DNA of 40,218 bases from an uncultured Aureispira sp. (GCA_902727865.1 CACVAQ010000102.1:1-40218); one strand, 5' to 3'; shown: positions 1-9,498, numbered from the stretch's first letter. Numbers and translations: made by a program. Notes: generated by a model from the sequence alone, not told the origin.

Positions 1-2
1 AT

Positions 3-179
3 GGTGTCAATTTTGGGATAACCTTGAGTTGTTGGGATTATATTTTTGGCACCAGTCATGTTCCGAACTCTGGGCGTGATATTCGCCTTGGATTTCCTGG
101 TATAGAGGAGTTTCCAGAAAATTTTGGCAGCCAATTTGTTCAGGGTTGGGGAGCAACTAAAAAAAACACAAAACAATAA
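3..179 (+). CDS. C-terminal fragment of a sterol desaturase/fatty acid hydroxylase-like protein (truncated by window start)
   Basis: Frame 3 reads GVNFGITLSCWDYIFGTSHVPNSGRDIRLGFPGIEEFPENFGSQFVQGWGATKKNTKQ*; resembles the C-terminal 'N(F/Y)G..LS.WD..FGT...P..GR...LG' pattern of the family. Not in the supplied ORF list because it has no start. Confidence 0.6.
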   Translation, partial: GVNFGITLSCWDYIFGTSHVPNSGRDIRLGFPGIEEFPENFGSQFVQGWGATKKNTKQ

Positions 180-205
180 ACATTTTTAAATTTTAGCTTA
201 TTCAC

Positions 206-595
206 ATGAAACTACTTTTCTTTTTATGCGTATTATCATTTTCGTTCAGTAGTGCAGCTCAAACCATAGAGTTGGCAGAAATGGACATCAATGACGCAGG
301 ATATACCTTGTTAGACTTTGGGGTAATCAAAGCAAAAAAAACGACAAAACGAGAATTGATTTTAATCAATACAGGAGATAAAGATTTAATTATTTCTAGC
401 CTAGAAGAAGGCTGTCATTGTACGTCCATCAAAATTCAAAAAAAGGTTATAAAACCGAATCAGCGAATTAAAATTGTCCTCAAATGGCGGCCCATCAACG
501 ATAGTGAATTTAACTCTAGTGTTATGATTCACAGCAATGCAAGCAACTATCCACAGTTGTGGATACAGATAGAAGGCAATGTGGAAGAAGGTTAA
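206..595 (+). CDS. DUF1573 domain secreted protein
   Basis: 129 aa ORF with signal peptide; FGVIKAKKTTKRELILINTGDKDLIISSLEEGCHCT... matches the DUF1573/ASPM-like pattern. Confidence 0.75.
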   Translation: MKLLFFLCVLSFSFSSAAQTIELAEMDINDAGYTLLDFGVIKAKKTTKRELILINTGDKDLIISSLEEGCHCTSIKIQKKVIKPNQRIKIVLKWRPINDSEFNSSVMIHSNASNYPQLWIQIEGNVEEG

Positions 596-757
596 ATTCA
601 AGCATTTTGGTGAATCAAGTATAGATTTGAAACTAAAATACTATATTCGCATTTTACTTAGCTACACGGCTATTTATTCCCCTTACTTAGGAGCTTTTTA
701 CTTGTAGTTCCTCCTCCTGGGGTTAGCGGTGCTACTACCCATGTTTCCTTGGGCATC

Positions 758-786
758 AGAGCTTCTCTGAAGTTTTCGTTTTTTTA
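758..786 (+). terminator. Possible rho-independent terminator or structured leader end
   Basis: TCAGAG-CTT-CTCTGA hairpin followed by a T-rich tract (AGTTTTCGTTTTTTT). Confidence 0.4.
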
Positions 787-851
787 ATAAAAAAAGATTC
801 TTTGATTACAAAAAATAGTCTTAGAACAACTATCAATCGTTAAGCATCAAC

Positions 852-1676
852 ATGAAATTCACAGGAACCGATAATTATATTGCAGCGCATGATTTGCAAT
901 TGGCCGTCAATGCCTCTATTGCAATGGAAAAACCTTTATTAATAAAAGGAGAACCAGGTACAGGCAAAACGTTGTTAGCGCATGAAATCGCCAAAGGATT
1001 GAATAAAAAATTATTCACTTGGCACATCAAATCAACCACCAAAGCGCAACAAGGTTTGTACGATTATGATGCGGTTTCTCGACTTAGAGATTCTCAATTA
1101 GGCGAGGAAAAAGTCCATGATATTTCCAATTACATTATCAAAGGCAAACTCTGGGAAGCCTTTGATGCAGACGAACGAGTGGTCTTATTGATTGACGAAA
1201 TTGACAAAGCAGATATTGAGTTTCCGAACGATCTTTTGCTAGAGTTAGATAAGATGGAATTCTTTTGTTATGAATTAAATAAAACCATCAAGGCAAAACA
1301 TCGCCCTATTATTATCATCTCGTCGAACAACGAAAAAGAATTACCAGATGCGTTCTTAAGACGTTGTTTTTTCCATTACATTTCGTTTCCTGATCGAGCC
1401 ACTTTAACTAAAATTATTGAGGTGCATTATCCTGATCTTGAACAGCGTTTGACGCAAGAAGCAATGGAGCAGTTCTATGCCATTCGCAACATCAGGGGAT
1501 TGAAAAAAAAGCCGTCTACCAGTGAATTATTAGACTGGATCAAACTATTGATGGTTGGTAAGATCAATGCCGATGGTTTGAAAGAAGCACAAGAACAAGG
1601 TAGGGTTCCTTTAGTTGGAGCCATTATTAAAAATGAGCAAGATTTGGCATTGTTGAAACATTTGCAAAAAAATTAA
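852..1676 (+). CDS. MoxR-family AAA+ ATPase
   Basis: Walker A GEPGTGKT, Walker B VVLLIDEIDKAD, sensor IIISSNNEKELPDAFLRRC. Confidence 0.9.
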   Translation: MKFTGTDNYIAAHDLQLAVNASIAMEKPLLIKGEPGTGKTLLAHEIAKGLNKKLFTWHIKSTTKAQQGLYDYDAVSRLRDSQLGEEKVHDISNYIIKGKLWEAFDADERVVLLIDEIDKADIEFPNDLLLELDKMEFFCYELNKTIKAKHRPIIIISSNNEKELPDAFLRRCFFHYISFPDRATLTKIIEVHYPDLEQRLTQEAMEQFYAIRNIRGLKKKPSTSELLDWIKLLMVGKINADGLKEAQEQGRVPLVGAIIKNEQDLALLKHLQKN

Positions 1677-1677
1677 G

Positions 1678-2856
1678 ATGTTTTTAGACTTTTTCTTACT
1701 CCTAAAACATCAAGGAATTCCTGTTAGTTTGGTGGAGTATTTGTCCTTATTAGAGGCGCTAGACAAAGGTGTTATTCAAAAAAATATTGACGAGTTTTAT
1801 TACTTGTGTCGTATTTCCCTTATCAAAAACGAAAAGCATCTAGACGATTATGATCGTTTATTTGGATTGTATTTTAAAGGTATAGAAACCATTACAGATG
1901 AATCATTATTCGAAATCCCAGAAGGCTGGCTTACCAAAAATGGAGAACGCTTATTCTCAGAAGAAGAAATCAGCAAAATCAAAGCCATGGGTGGACTTCA
2001 AGAACTACTCGATCGCATCCAAGAACTCTTTAAGGAGCAAAACGAGCGGCATCAAGGAGGCAATAAATGGATAGGTACAGGTGGTACTTCTCCTTTTGGG
2101 GCCTATGGTTATAATCCTGAAGGTATTCGGATTGGGCAACACGAATCTAGACATCGACGTGCCATCAAAGTATGGGACAAAAGAGATTTTGAAAACCTAA
2201 AAGATGACGTAGAGCTCGAAACTCGCAATATGAAACTGGCCCTCAAACGATTGCGAAAAATCACTCGTGAAGGAACTGAAGAGGAACTAGACTTACAACA
2301 GACGATTAAAAAAACGTCTGAAAATGCAGGTATGTTGGAACTAAAAATGTTGCCAAAGAAAAAGAATAATGTCAAGATATTATTGCTCTTAGATATTGGC
2401 GGTTCTATGGACGATCATATTGCCTTGTGTTCTCAACTGTTTTCCGCTGCAAAGTATGAATTCAAGAATTTAGAGTTCTACTATTTTCATAATTGTGTTT
2501 ATGAAATGCTATGGCAAGACAGCACGAGACGTTGGGGCGAATTTATTTCTACCTACGATGTGTTGAACAAATACAACAGCGACTACAAAGTGATTTTTGT
2601 AGGCGATGCGGCGATGTCTCCCTATGAGATTATGATGAAACAGGGTAGCGTGGAGCATTACAATGAGGAAGCAGGCATTGTTTGGCTCAATCGTTTAAAA
2701 AACAAATTTTCCGATTTGGTTTGGCTCAATCCTCTAGCTAAAGAGGAGTGGAAATTTACTAGATCTGTACAAATGATCGAAGAATTTACAGAGAAACGTA
2801 TGTTCCCATTAACCATTCGTGGAATTGGAGAAGCTGTTGATGCTCTGAGACGTTAA
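1678..2856 (+). CDS. VWA domain-containing CoxE-like protein
   Basis: 392 aa, starts 1 nt after the MoxR stop; MIDAS-like LLLLDIGGSMDDH; typical MoxR partner. Confidence 0.85.
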   Translation: MFLDFFLLLKHQGIPVSLVEYLSLLEALDKGVIQKNIDEFYYLCRISLIKNEKHLDDYDRLFGLYFKGIETITDESLFEIPEGWLTKNGERLFSEEEISKIKAMGGLQELLDRIQELFKEQNERHQGGNKWIGTGGTSPFGAYGYNPEGIRIGQHESRHRRAIKVWDKRDFENLKDDVELETRNMKLALKRLRKITREGTEEELDLQQTIKKTSENAGMLELKMLPKKKNNVKILLLLDIGGSMDDHIALCSQLFSAAKYEFKNLEFYYFHNCVYEMLWQDSTRRWGEFISTYDVLNKYNSDYKVIFVGDAAMSPYEIMMKQGSVEHYNEEAGIVWLNRLKNKFSDLVWLNPLAKEEWKFTRSVQMIEEFTEKRMFPLTIRGIGEAVDALRR

Positions 2857-2879
2857 AAAAGGCTTTTTAAGCCTTTTTT
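2855..2879. terminator. Bidirectional terminator overlapping the 3' ends of convergent genes
   Basis: AAAAAAGGCTT-TTT-AAGCCTTTTTT perfect inverted repeat. Confidence 0.8.
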
Positions 2880-3277
2880 ATGACGCCTTCTTCCATCAGG
2901 ACCACTATAATAATTGGAGCTGGAATATCACCGTCCCAATTGTATGTAATTTCCCCTTCTTCGTCCTCTCCCATTCGCAACACGCCATTAGGCCAATTAC
3001 AAATTACATCGTTTTTAGCAGCGCTTCCGTCAATCAATCTATTGTTATGAACATTATAAATAATGTTTCCTGATTTTTGGTTGCCTACACGCAAATTGGT
3101 TCCATCCCAATTGAACAAGACTTTGTTGTGTTTAGAATTGCCTTGTCGAATCGTTGTTCCATCAAAATTAAAAGCAACATCTCCATAAGAAGCATTTCCT
3201 ATGATCAATTTCTTTCCATTCCAATTATAGATTACTTCTGAGGTAGCCGCACTACCCTTTTTTATTTTTAAGTTCAT
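2867..3277 (-). CDS. Small repeat protein built of about six 19-residue beta-like repeats
   Basis: Repeats such as LIIGNASYGDVAFNFDGTT / IRQGNSKHNKVLFNWDGTN / LRVGNQKSGNIIYNVHNNR. Confidence 0.75.
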   Translation of the reverse strand: MNLKIKKGSAATSEVIYNWNGKKLIIGNASYGDVAFNFDGTTIRQGNSKHNKVLFNWDGTNLRVGNQKSGNIIYNVHNNRLIDGSAAKNDVICNWPNGVLRMGEDEEGEITYNWDGDIPAPIIIVVLMEEGVIKKA

Positions 3278-3362
3278 TTTGAGAAATTTAATATTTTGCT
3301 TAAAATTAGCCCTTCTAAGCGGTCTAAAATAGTTTTGCTATCAACATTCCTATTTGTTAAGG

Positions 3363-4319
3363 CTAGTTACTTAAAGTAGCAAAATTGGCTCTAAATTGTG
3401 TAAACAGGTAGTCGTAGAAAACTTTTTTGTCAACATCTGTCACAATTTTTACTTTTCTGCTCTTCATCGAATGGCTCAATAGTGTTTGCCCCGCATTAGG
3501 AGGATGAATGGCTACTTCTGCTTGCACTTCTTCTACGACAAAATGTGCTTCCAAGGCAAGATAGCTTGTTGCCAAAATATCCCACATGTAATAAATATAG
3601 TGATAACTTGGGATATTATCAACTGTTAATGCCCAAAATTGCCCCGCAAGGTTCGACAACTCGTATGCTGCTTGTTGGGCAAAATTTGATAAAAAGGCTT
3701 TGTCAACAGGGACTTGATTCGTTACATCTAGCGGAATTAAAATTAAAGGCAATTCTAATTCAAAAAGCTGTTGTGCATGAATAGGGTCCCAGTAAACATT
3801 CCATTCTGCCGTTCCGTTGTGCTGATACGTTTGTACGTTTCCAGAAGTTCGGAAGGCTCCCCCCATCCAAATCACTTCTTTGATTTTGGATACAATAGAA
3901 GGGTCTTTTTTTATTGCCAACACAAGGTTGGAGCAAGGTCCTGTCATTATAATTTTAACAGGTCGATCCGCTTCTTTCAAACTGCTTATCATTAAGTCTA
4001 CTGCCGTCGGCAATTCATATGGATTGGGCGAAGCTGGTAAATTAATTAACATTGGCAAAGAATTCACAATTTCTGGTCTAGCACGCCACTCGCTCGGAAA
4101 AGCATTTACGCCATGAAAAGTTCCTCGACCAATCGGAATGTGTTCTTTTTGGGCTTTTTGTAATAATTTGTAGGTAGATTCTATCGCTGGTTCCAAATAA
4201 CAATCGGCTGGAGTGATCGTAATCGCAATCAACTCTATATTCGGCATGGTTAGCAATAACAAAACAGAAAGCAAGTCATCTATTCCACCATCGTGATCCA
4301 TTAATACTAATTCTTTCAT
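3363..4319 (-). CDS. Nucleoside hydrolase (inosine-uridine preferring family)
   Basis: N-terminal VLMDHDGGIDDLLSVLLL Ca-binding motif, ITITPADCYLEPA, IIMTGPCSNLVLAI, VIWMGGAF. Confidence 0.9.
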   Translation of the reverse strand: MKELVLMDHDGGIDDLLSVLLLLTMPNIELIAITITPADCYLEPAIESTYKLLQKAQKEHIPIGRGTFHGVNAFPSEWRARPEIVNSLPMLINLPASPNPYELPTAVDLMISSLKEADRPVKIIMTGPCSNLVLAIKKDPSIVSKIKEVIWMGGAFRTSGNVQTYQHNGTAEWNVYWDPIHAQQLFELELPLILIPLDVTNQVPVDKAFLSNFAQQAAYELSNLAGQFWALTVDNIPSYHYIYYMWDILATSYLALEAHFVVEEVQAEVAIHPPNAGQTLLSHSMKSRKVKIVTDVDKKVFYDYLFTQFRANFATLSN

Positions 4320-4455
4320 TTACTTTTTAATTCTTTTATTGCATTACTTCGTTGTACGAAGAAGGCTTTCCTAGTAAGGAGTCCTTTTGTGGGCTCTTTT
4401 TAGAACAGAAAAACGTTGATTAAAATAAATAACTTATTACCCTGTACTGAATATA

Positions 4456-4492
4456 AAAATGCTCCATCAATATTTAATTGATGGAGCATTTT
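4456..4492. terminator. Bidirectional terminator
   Basis: AAAATGCTCCATCAAT-ATTTA-ATTGATGGAGCATTTT perfect 16-bp stem. Confidence 0.85.
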
Positions 4493-4510
4493 AGGCTAGA
4501 AAAAGGAGCT

Positions 4511-5317
4511 TTAATTTTTCAACAAAAGATGTCCCATTTCGTCTTCTGTCAGACGCTTAAATTCTAGTCCATTTTCAGAACTTTGTTTTAAATGTTTTTT
4601 GGTAGACGTATAAAAATGAAACCACATTATATATTGATCGTCGCTCAACTCAAATTCTAAATCAACATATCGAGCAGGACCTTCTGCCGTCAACATTTCA
4701 CAATTAATTTCTTTTGGTGGCACCGTCTTAAATGTTCCTGGTTTGTCTTCTTGATGTGCAATAATTAAATCACAACGATCTCCTCTGACCAAGTCTGTTT
4801 TGATATTAAGATCTGGAAATTTAGAATTTTTCCAGGCATTAACATATTTTTCTGGATTTTTGAGGTAGTATACTTCCATTCTAAAAGAATCTCTCGTAAC
4901 CTGAACATATTGTTCTACTCGTTGATCCATCGGCTCTTTAATCAATGTTGGAGAGAAAAACTCCAAATACACCCAAAATTCTCCTGGGCGATCTGTCAAA
5001 ATAGGCATCACAATAAATTCTTGAAGTCGCTCTGTTGTTTTTTTTGCCAGTACTTGTTCTTTATTGCTAAAGTGTCCAAGCACTTGATATTTTAAGCGCT
5101 CAAATTTGTTATAAATTTCCGAAATTTCTTCTGCTGTTTTAACATTTTTTAGATACGGTAAGATGTGTTTTTTGTTTCGTTTCTTCTTTTGTCCATAAGA
5201 AGTTGTGTTTAATCCTAAACAAAAAATGGTAACTAAACCTAAGACCCAAAACTGTATATTTCCTAATTGGCGAAGATTAGAAAAACGTTTTTTTTGACTT
5301 GGTTGATAATGATTCAT
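4511..5317 (-). CDS. CpcT/CpeT-like (chromophore lyase family) protein with N-terminal signal/TM segment
   Basis: PILTDRPGEFWVYLEFFSPTLIKEPMDQRVEQYVQVTRDSFRMEVYYLKNPEKY ... RGDRCDLII ... INCEMLTAEGPARYVDLEFELSDD resembles the CpeT layout. Confidence 0.55.
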   Translation of the reverse strand: MNHYQPSQKKRFSNLRQLGNIQFWVLGLVTIFCLGLNTTSYGQKKKRNKKHILPYLKNVKTAEEISEIYNKFERLKYQVLGHFSNKEQVLAKKTTERLQEFIVMPILTDRPGEFWVYLEFFSPTLIKEPMDQRVEQYVQVTRDSFRMEVYYLKNPEKYVNAWKNSKFPDLNIKTDLVRGDRCDLIIAHQEDKPGTFKTVPPKEINCEMLTAEGPARYVDLEFELSDDQYIMWFHFYTSTKKHLKQSSENGLEFKRLTEDEMGHLLLKN

Positions 5318-5416
5318 AATGCTATTTTTTATGTGTAAATAATAGATCTCTTAGGGACAAGAGATTTTATTTTAGAGATATAAACTTAAGTTTTATAAAG
5401 CGTCTAGAAGAAAAAT

Positions 5417-7654
5417 CTATAACATAGCTTCTAAATCTAATGGTTGGGCTTTCCAACTCTCTAACAATATCTCTGCCAATTCATTGCTGAACTCATGCAA
5501 GCGAGTCATTGCTGAAGGAGTTGCAAACCGCATCTCTTTAAAAATTAGTAGCATTGTACCATTACATTCTATGTGGTAGTATGGGTTTTCATTTAAGTAA
5601 TTTATCAAGGGTTCATTAAAAAACTTACGTACAGCTTTTGTATTAGCGCCCTCCAATAAAAACTTATTTGAAAATTCAGGATATTCTTCCATGTTTATAT
5701 CCTCTTCTCTTAAAGCTAATTTCACGCCAATTTTATCAAGGAGGGCTTCTCGCTGTAATACAAATTTGGGCGCATTGAATGGTAAATGTAATATAGATAC
5801 ACTTGTATAACGTTCTTGGTTTGTAAAAACGCCACCTTCTTCGAAAGTAATATCACAAGTTTCCCATTCAAAAAACATCTTATAATTTCCTTTAGCAGTG
5901 TTAAAGGTGTATTCTATCGTTTTACTTTTAAAAAATTCAAAGTCTTTTAATTGTTGAAAATCCCAACGAACTTCTGGCCAAAAGGTACCATTATTTTTGG
6001 TTGACAATTCATGCAAACGTATTTGACGTTGATTGAGCTGTGGTTTTTTATCACTTGGTAATATTCTTGTAGCATTAGGATGACGAGAATAAGCATCGTG
6101 CGCCCCCAAACCGACCAACTCAAAATTCATTTCCTCAGGTAAATCATAGCGAGAAGCGTCGTCGTGCAAATATTCCAATACCGTATAATCAATCAACCGA
6201 GCATTGGACATATCGACAATGATATTTTTTTCTGTTTTACCACTAGCCTTTAAGACTTGTTTTAACTTAGGAATATTGATAAAATTAACAATTCCCTCTA
6301 ATCTAATATAAAGTTCATGTGTATTTTCAGTCCGAGTAGTTTGAATAGAAGGTTGTGTCAGATACTTTAGAAACTTTCGGCTCTTTAAATTTGATTTACC
6401 ATAATGGTTAAACAAGGTAATCACAATTCCGATAAGCAAGCCAATCAACAAACCATAAACTAAGGTGGCAAAAAAGGTTGTAAAAAAGATTAAAAACTGG
6501 TCATCCCCTTTTCGATAGGTATCGACCCAAAGCTTAGGCGTTGCTAATTTATATCCTGTATAAATCAACAATATGGCTAATGCAGCCAAAGGAATCATTC
6601 GAATAATTGGAGCACAAATTAAGACAAAAAGCCCTAAGATAACTCCATAATATAAATTAGACCATTTCGTTTTAGCCCCATTATAGACAGGAATTGCTGT
6701 AATGACTGGCAATCCGCCAATTCCCCCTGCAACAACAGAACTCAATCCAGCTGCAAAAAGCTCTTTATTTAAGTTTGTATTTCGTTCTAGAGGATCCAGT
6801 TTATCAACCGCTTTGGCACTGACCAATGTTTCGATGGTAGAAACAGCCAAGATACTCAGAGAAACCGTCCAAAATTCTAATTGGTCTATTTTTGAGAAAC
6901 TAGGATATATAATATAGTTTTTAATATCTACAGGAATATCAACCAAATACTCTGGTCCTACAGGAAAGGCAGTGTTAAACAAAGGAACGTAATGCGTATC
7001 GAAGAAGTTAAAATAATAGACAATAGGCAACGTAAATAAAATGATCCAAATCGGTGTCGGAAGCATTTTGGTTCCCTTGATAGATCCTTGTTTGTGTAAA
7101 AGTAAGACAACAATTGCAACAACGCCGATTAATAAAATAACTGGATTTAAGTTTTTTATACTATTCCCAATCATCCAAAAGCTATTGTATGCACTATCGC
7201 TTTCAACACTAACGCCAAAAACAAGATGGACCTGAGTAACAATAATGGTAAACCCTACCGCCGCTAACATTCCATTAATTGCTGCGGTGGGAATAATATC
7301 TCCACGCTCTCCTAACTGAAACAAGCCCAATAACATTTGTCCGATTCCTGCGACAATCGTAGCCGCCAAAAGGCATTGAAATCCAATTAACGATTCTCCA
7401 TCTCCCAAAGCAATTCCTCCAGACAACATAACAGCAATAAGCCCAGCGGAAGGACCATTAATTGTAATGTGACTCCCTCTAAAAAACGTAGCAACAATGC
7501 CTCCCACAACCGCAGACAAGACGCCTGCCATAGGTGGCGCACCAGAGGCCACGGCAATACCGAGCGCAATGGGTAATACAACTAGTGCCAAACCAAAGGC
7601 AGCAGTTATATCTTCTTTAAAATAGTGTTGTATGTTTCCTAACGTTTTTGTCAT
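5417..7654 (-). CDS. SulP-family inorganic anion transporter with STAS-like region and an extra C-terminal domain
   Basis: 745 aa; ALPIALGIAVASGAPPMAGVLSAVVGGI, GSHITINGPSAGL; later IIVDMSNARLIDYTVLEYLH STAS-like segment. Confidence 0.9.
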   Translation of the reverse strand: MTKTLGNIQHYFKEDITAAFGLALVVLPIALGIAVASGAPPMAGVLSAVVGGIVATFFRGSHITINGPSAGLIAVMLSGGIALGDGESLIGFQCLLAATIVAGIGQMLLGLFQLGERGDIIPTAAINGMLAAVGFTIIVTQVHLVFGVSVESDSAYNSFWMIGNSIKNLNPVILLIGVVAIVVLLLHKQGSIKGTKMLPTPIWIILFTLPIVYYFNFFDTHYVPLFNTAFPVGPEYLVDIPVDIKNYIIYPSFSKIDQLEFWTVSLSILAVSTIETLVSAKAVDKLDPLERNTNLNKELFAAGLSSVVAGGIGGLPVITAIPVYNGAKTKWSNLYYGVILGLFVLICAPIIRMIPLAALAILLIYTGYKLATPKLWVDTYRKGDDQFLIFFTTFFATLVYGLLIGLLIGIVITLFNHYGKSNLKSRKFLKYLTQPSIQTTRTENTHELYIRLEGIVNFINIPKLKQVLKASGKTEKNIIVDMSNARLIDYTVLEYLHDDASRYDLPEEMNFELVGLGAHDAYSRHPNATRILPSDKKPQLNQRQIRLHELSTKNNGTFWPEVRWDFQQLKDFEFFKSKTIEYTFNTAKGNYKMFFEWETCDITFEEGGVFTNQERYTSVSILHLPFNAPKFVLQREALLDKIGVKLALREEDINMEEYPEFSNKFLLEGANTKAVRKFFNEPLINYLNENPYYHIECNGTMLLIFKEMRFATPSAMTRLHEFSNELAEILLESWKAQPLDLEAML

Positions 7655-7790
7655 TTATTTTTTCTCATTTGTTAAGTAGGTTAAAACGAAGAAGTAACAC
7701 TCTTCAGCAACGACCTAAGATAACATTATAATTTCATCTACCTAAAATAGAACGAGAACAGTTCCTATTTTTGGTATTCTTATTTGCTTA

Positions 7791-8219
7791 TTAACAATTA
7801 TTTTTAACCATTGACGTAACATTCAGATTTACCTGTCTTTTATAGCTGTAACCATCCATCAGTTTTTTAACCAAAAGAATGCCCAAGCCTCCAACCTCTC
7901 GATCTTCCAAAGGAATCGATATATCTGGTTCAGGCGTCTCAAAAGGATTAAACGGAATTCCTGCATCTGTCAATTGAATAATCAATTTTCCAGTTGTAAA
8001 TAATTCTATTGTAATATCAATTTCATACTCTTGCCCATCAGGAAAGCTATACTTAACGATATTGGATAACAGCTCGTCTAATACAACATTTACCTTTACC
8101 ATAATGGTATTCGGAATGGTGTACTGCGATGCAAAAGTCTCAAACGCACTAATCGCCCGTTGTACTTCCTTTATGGTATTCTTTATTACGATTTTTTTTG
8201 AATGTATTTTACCCATCAT
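7791..8219 (-). CDS. RsbW/SpoIIAB-like HATPase (anti-sigma regulatory factor)
   Basis: VKVNVVLDELLSNIVKYSF N-box; LTDAGIPFNPFE...DREVGGLGILLVKKLMD. Confidence 0.85.
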   Translation of the reverse strand: MMGKIHSKKIVIKNTIKEVQRAISAFETFASQYTIPNTIMVKVNVVLDELLSNIVKYSFPDGQEYEIDITIELFTTGKLIIQLTDAGIPFNPFETPEPDISIPLEDREVGGLGILLVKKLMDGYSYKRQVNLNVTSMVKNNC

Positions 8220-9047
8220 TTATTCTTTTATTTCAACACACAAAGCCGTTATATCATCAAATTGTTCTTCTCCACGTTCGAATAATAAAATATCCAAAAC
8301 AATCCTTTCCACGGTGTCTTTTACATTTTTAAACGGTCGTTTTAAAGAGTCAAACAATCGAGTTTCTGAAAACAACTCTAAAGCACTGTTGTGTGCCTCT
8401 GTAATACCATCTGTATACGCAAAAATAACATCTCCAACAGACAAAGAAACGACAGATTCTCCATAGACAATATCTTCCATTGCAGCGACGACGGGGCCAT
8501 GCAATGTAGACAACTTGACTAAGGTGCCATCTTTCTGAAGAATCAATGTTGGATTATGCCCTGCGTTGGTATACGTCATTTCTTTTTTAGCCAAATCAAT
8601 AATTCCCATGAATACCGTAGTAAACATATAGTCGGGATTATTGGCGGCCATCTCCTGATTCACATGGCTCATAATGCTTGCCGTTGAAAAATCAGTTGCG
8701 GCCCTTGATTTTAACAAGGCCTTGCCTACAGCCATCATAAACCCAGCTGCAACACCTTTTCCAGAAACATCGCCCACTACGATTGCCAATTTATTATCAT
8801 CTAATAAATAATAATCATAGAAATCCCCCCCTACTTCTCTAGCAGAAATCAACTTTGCATATAACTCCACGTCAGAACGTCCTCCAAAATCAGGATGACT
8901 GATAGGAATCATATTCAGTTGAATATCTTTTGCTAGATTCAGCTCCGCTTCCATGCGCACCATCTGCTCCTTCAAAAGCGCAATTTTTTGCACTTGTTGG
9001 GCTACAATATTGGCAGTATCCTTAGATTCGTTTGCTTCTTTACCCAT
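8220..9047 (-). CDS. SpoIIE/RsbU-type PP2C serine phosphatase with coiled-coil N-terminus
   Basis: AKDIQLNMIP, REVGGDFYDYYLLDDNKLAIVVGDVSGKGVAAGFMMAVGKALL, FAYTDGITEAHN, DDITALCVEI. Confidence 0.92.
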   Translation of the reverse strand: MGKEANESKDTANIVAQQVQKIALLKEQMVRMEAELNLAKDIQLNMIPISHPDFGGRSDVELYAKLISAREVGGDFYDYYLLDDNKLAIVVGDVSGKGVAAGFMMAVGKALLKSRAATDFSTASIMSHVNQEMAANNPDYMFTTVFMGIIDLAKKEMTYTNAGHNPTLILQKDGTLVKLSTLHGPVVAAMEDIVYGESVVSLSVGDVIFAYTDGITEAHNSALELFSETRLFDSLKRPFKNVKDTVERIVLDILLFERGEEQFDDITALCVEIKE

Positions 9048-9077
9048 TTTTTAATTTATAATATCAAATGATAATTT

Positions 9078-9410
9078 TTAGTTAAAATTTGTCACGGCTT
9101 CTTCCAAAGATTTTTTCACATCTAGAATTTGGCTAAAGCCAGAAATATCCAAAATTTCTTGAACCACCTCATTTGCATTACAAATTCGGAACAAGCCTCC
9201 TGATGCTTTAAGTTTTTTAGCCGTTCCCAAAAAAACACGTAACCCAGCACTACTAACAAAAACGGTCTTAGCTAAATTAAAAATAATTTTCTGATTACTT
9301 TCTAAATACTTATTTACTTCCATTTCTGCTCTAGGAGCAGTTCCCGTATCTAATTGACCAACAAAATCTAAAATCAACATATCTTCTTTTGTTGTACTTA
9401 CGATATCCAT
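9078..9410 (-). CDS. STAS domain anti-anti-sigma factor
   Basis: IIFNLAKTVFVSSAGLRVFLGTAKKLKASGGLFRICN, canonical SSAGLR motif. Confidence 0.9.
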   Translation of the reverse strand: MDIVSTTKEDMLILDFVGQLDTGTAPRAEMEVNKYLESNQKIIFNLAKTVFVSSAGLRVFLGTAKKLKASGGLFRICNANEVVQEILDISGFSQILDVKKSLEEAVTNFN

Positions 9411-9498
9411 TTCTTATGTATTATTTTATAAATTAATAGTTTATTGACCCCTTACGATGGTCCTAGCTTTTATAGAATCTACCGCCTATTATAACAAA

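Noticed and set aside
4438-4452. CCCTGTACTGAAT resembling the right TIR (TTTTGTCCTGTACTCAG) of the MITE
   Set aside because: Only a short match, no opposing end or internal homology within several hundred bp.
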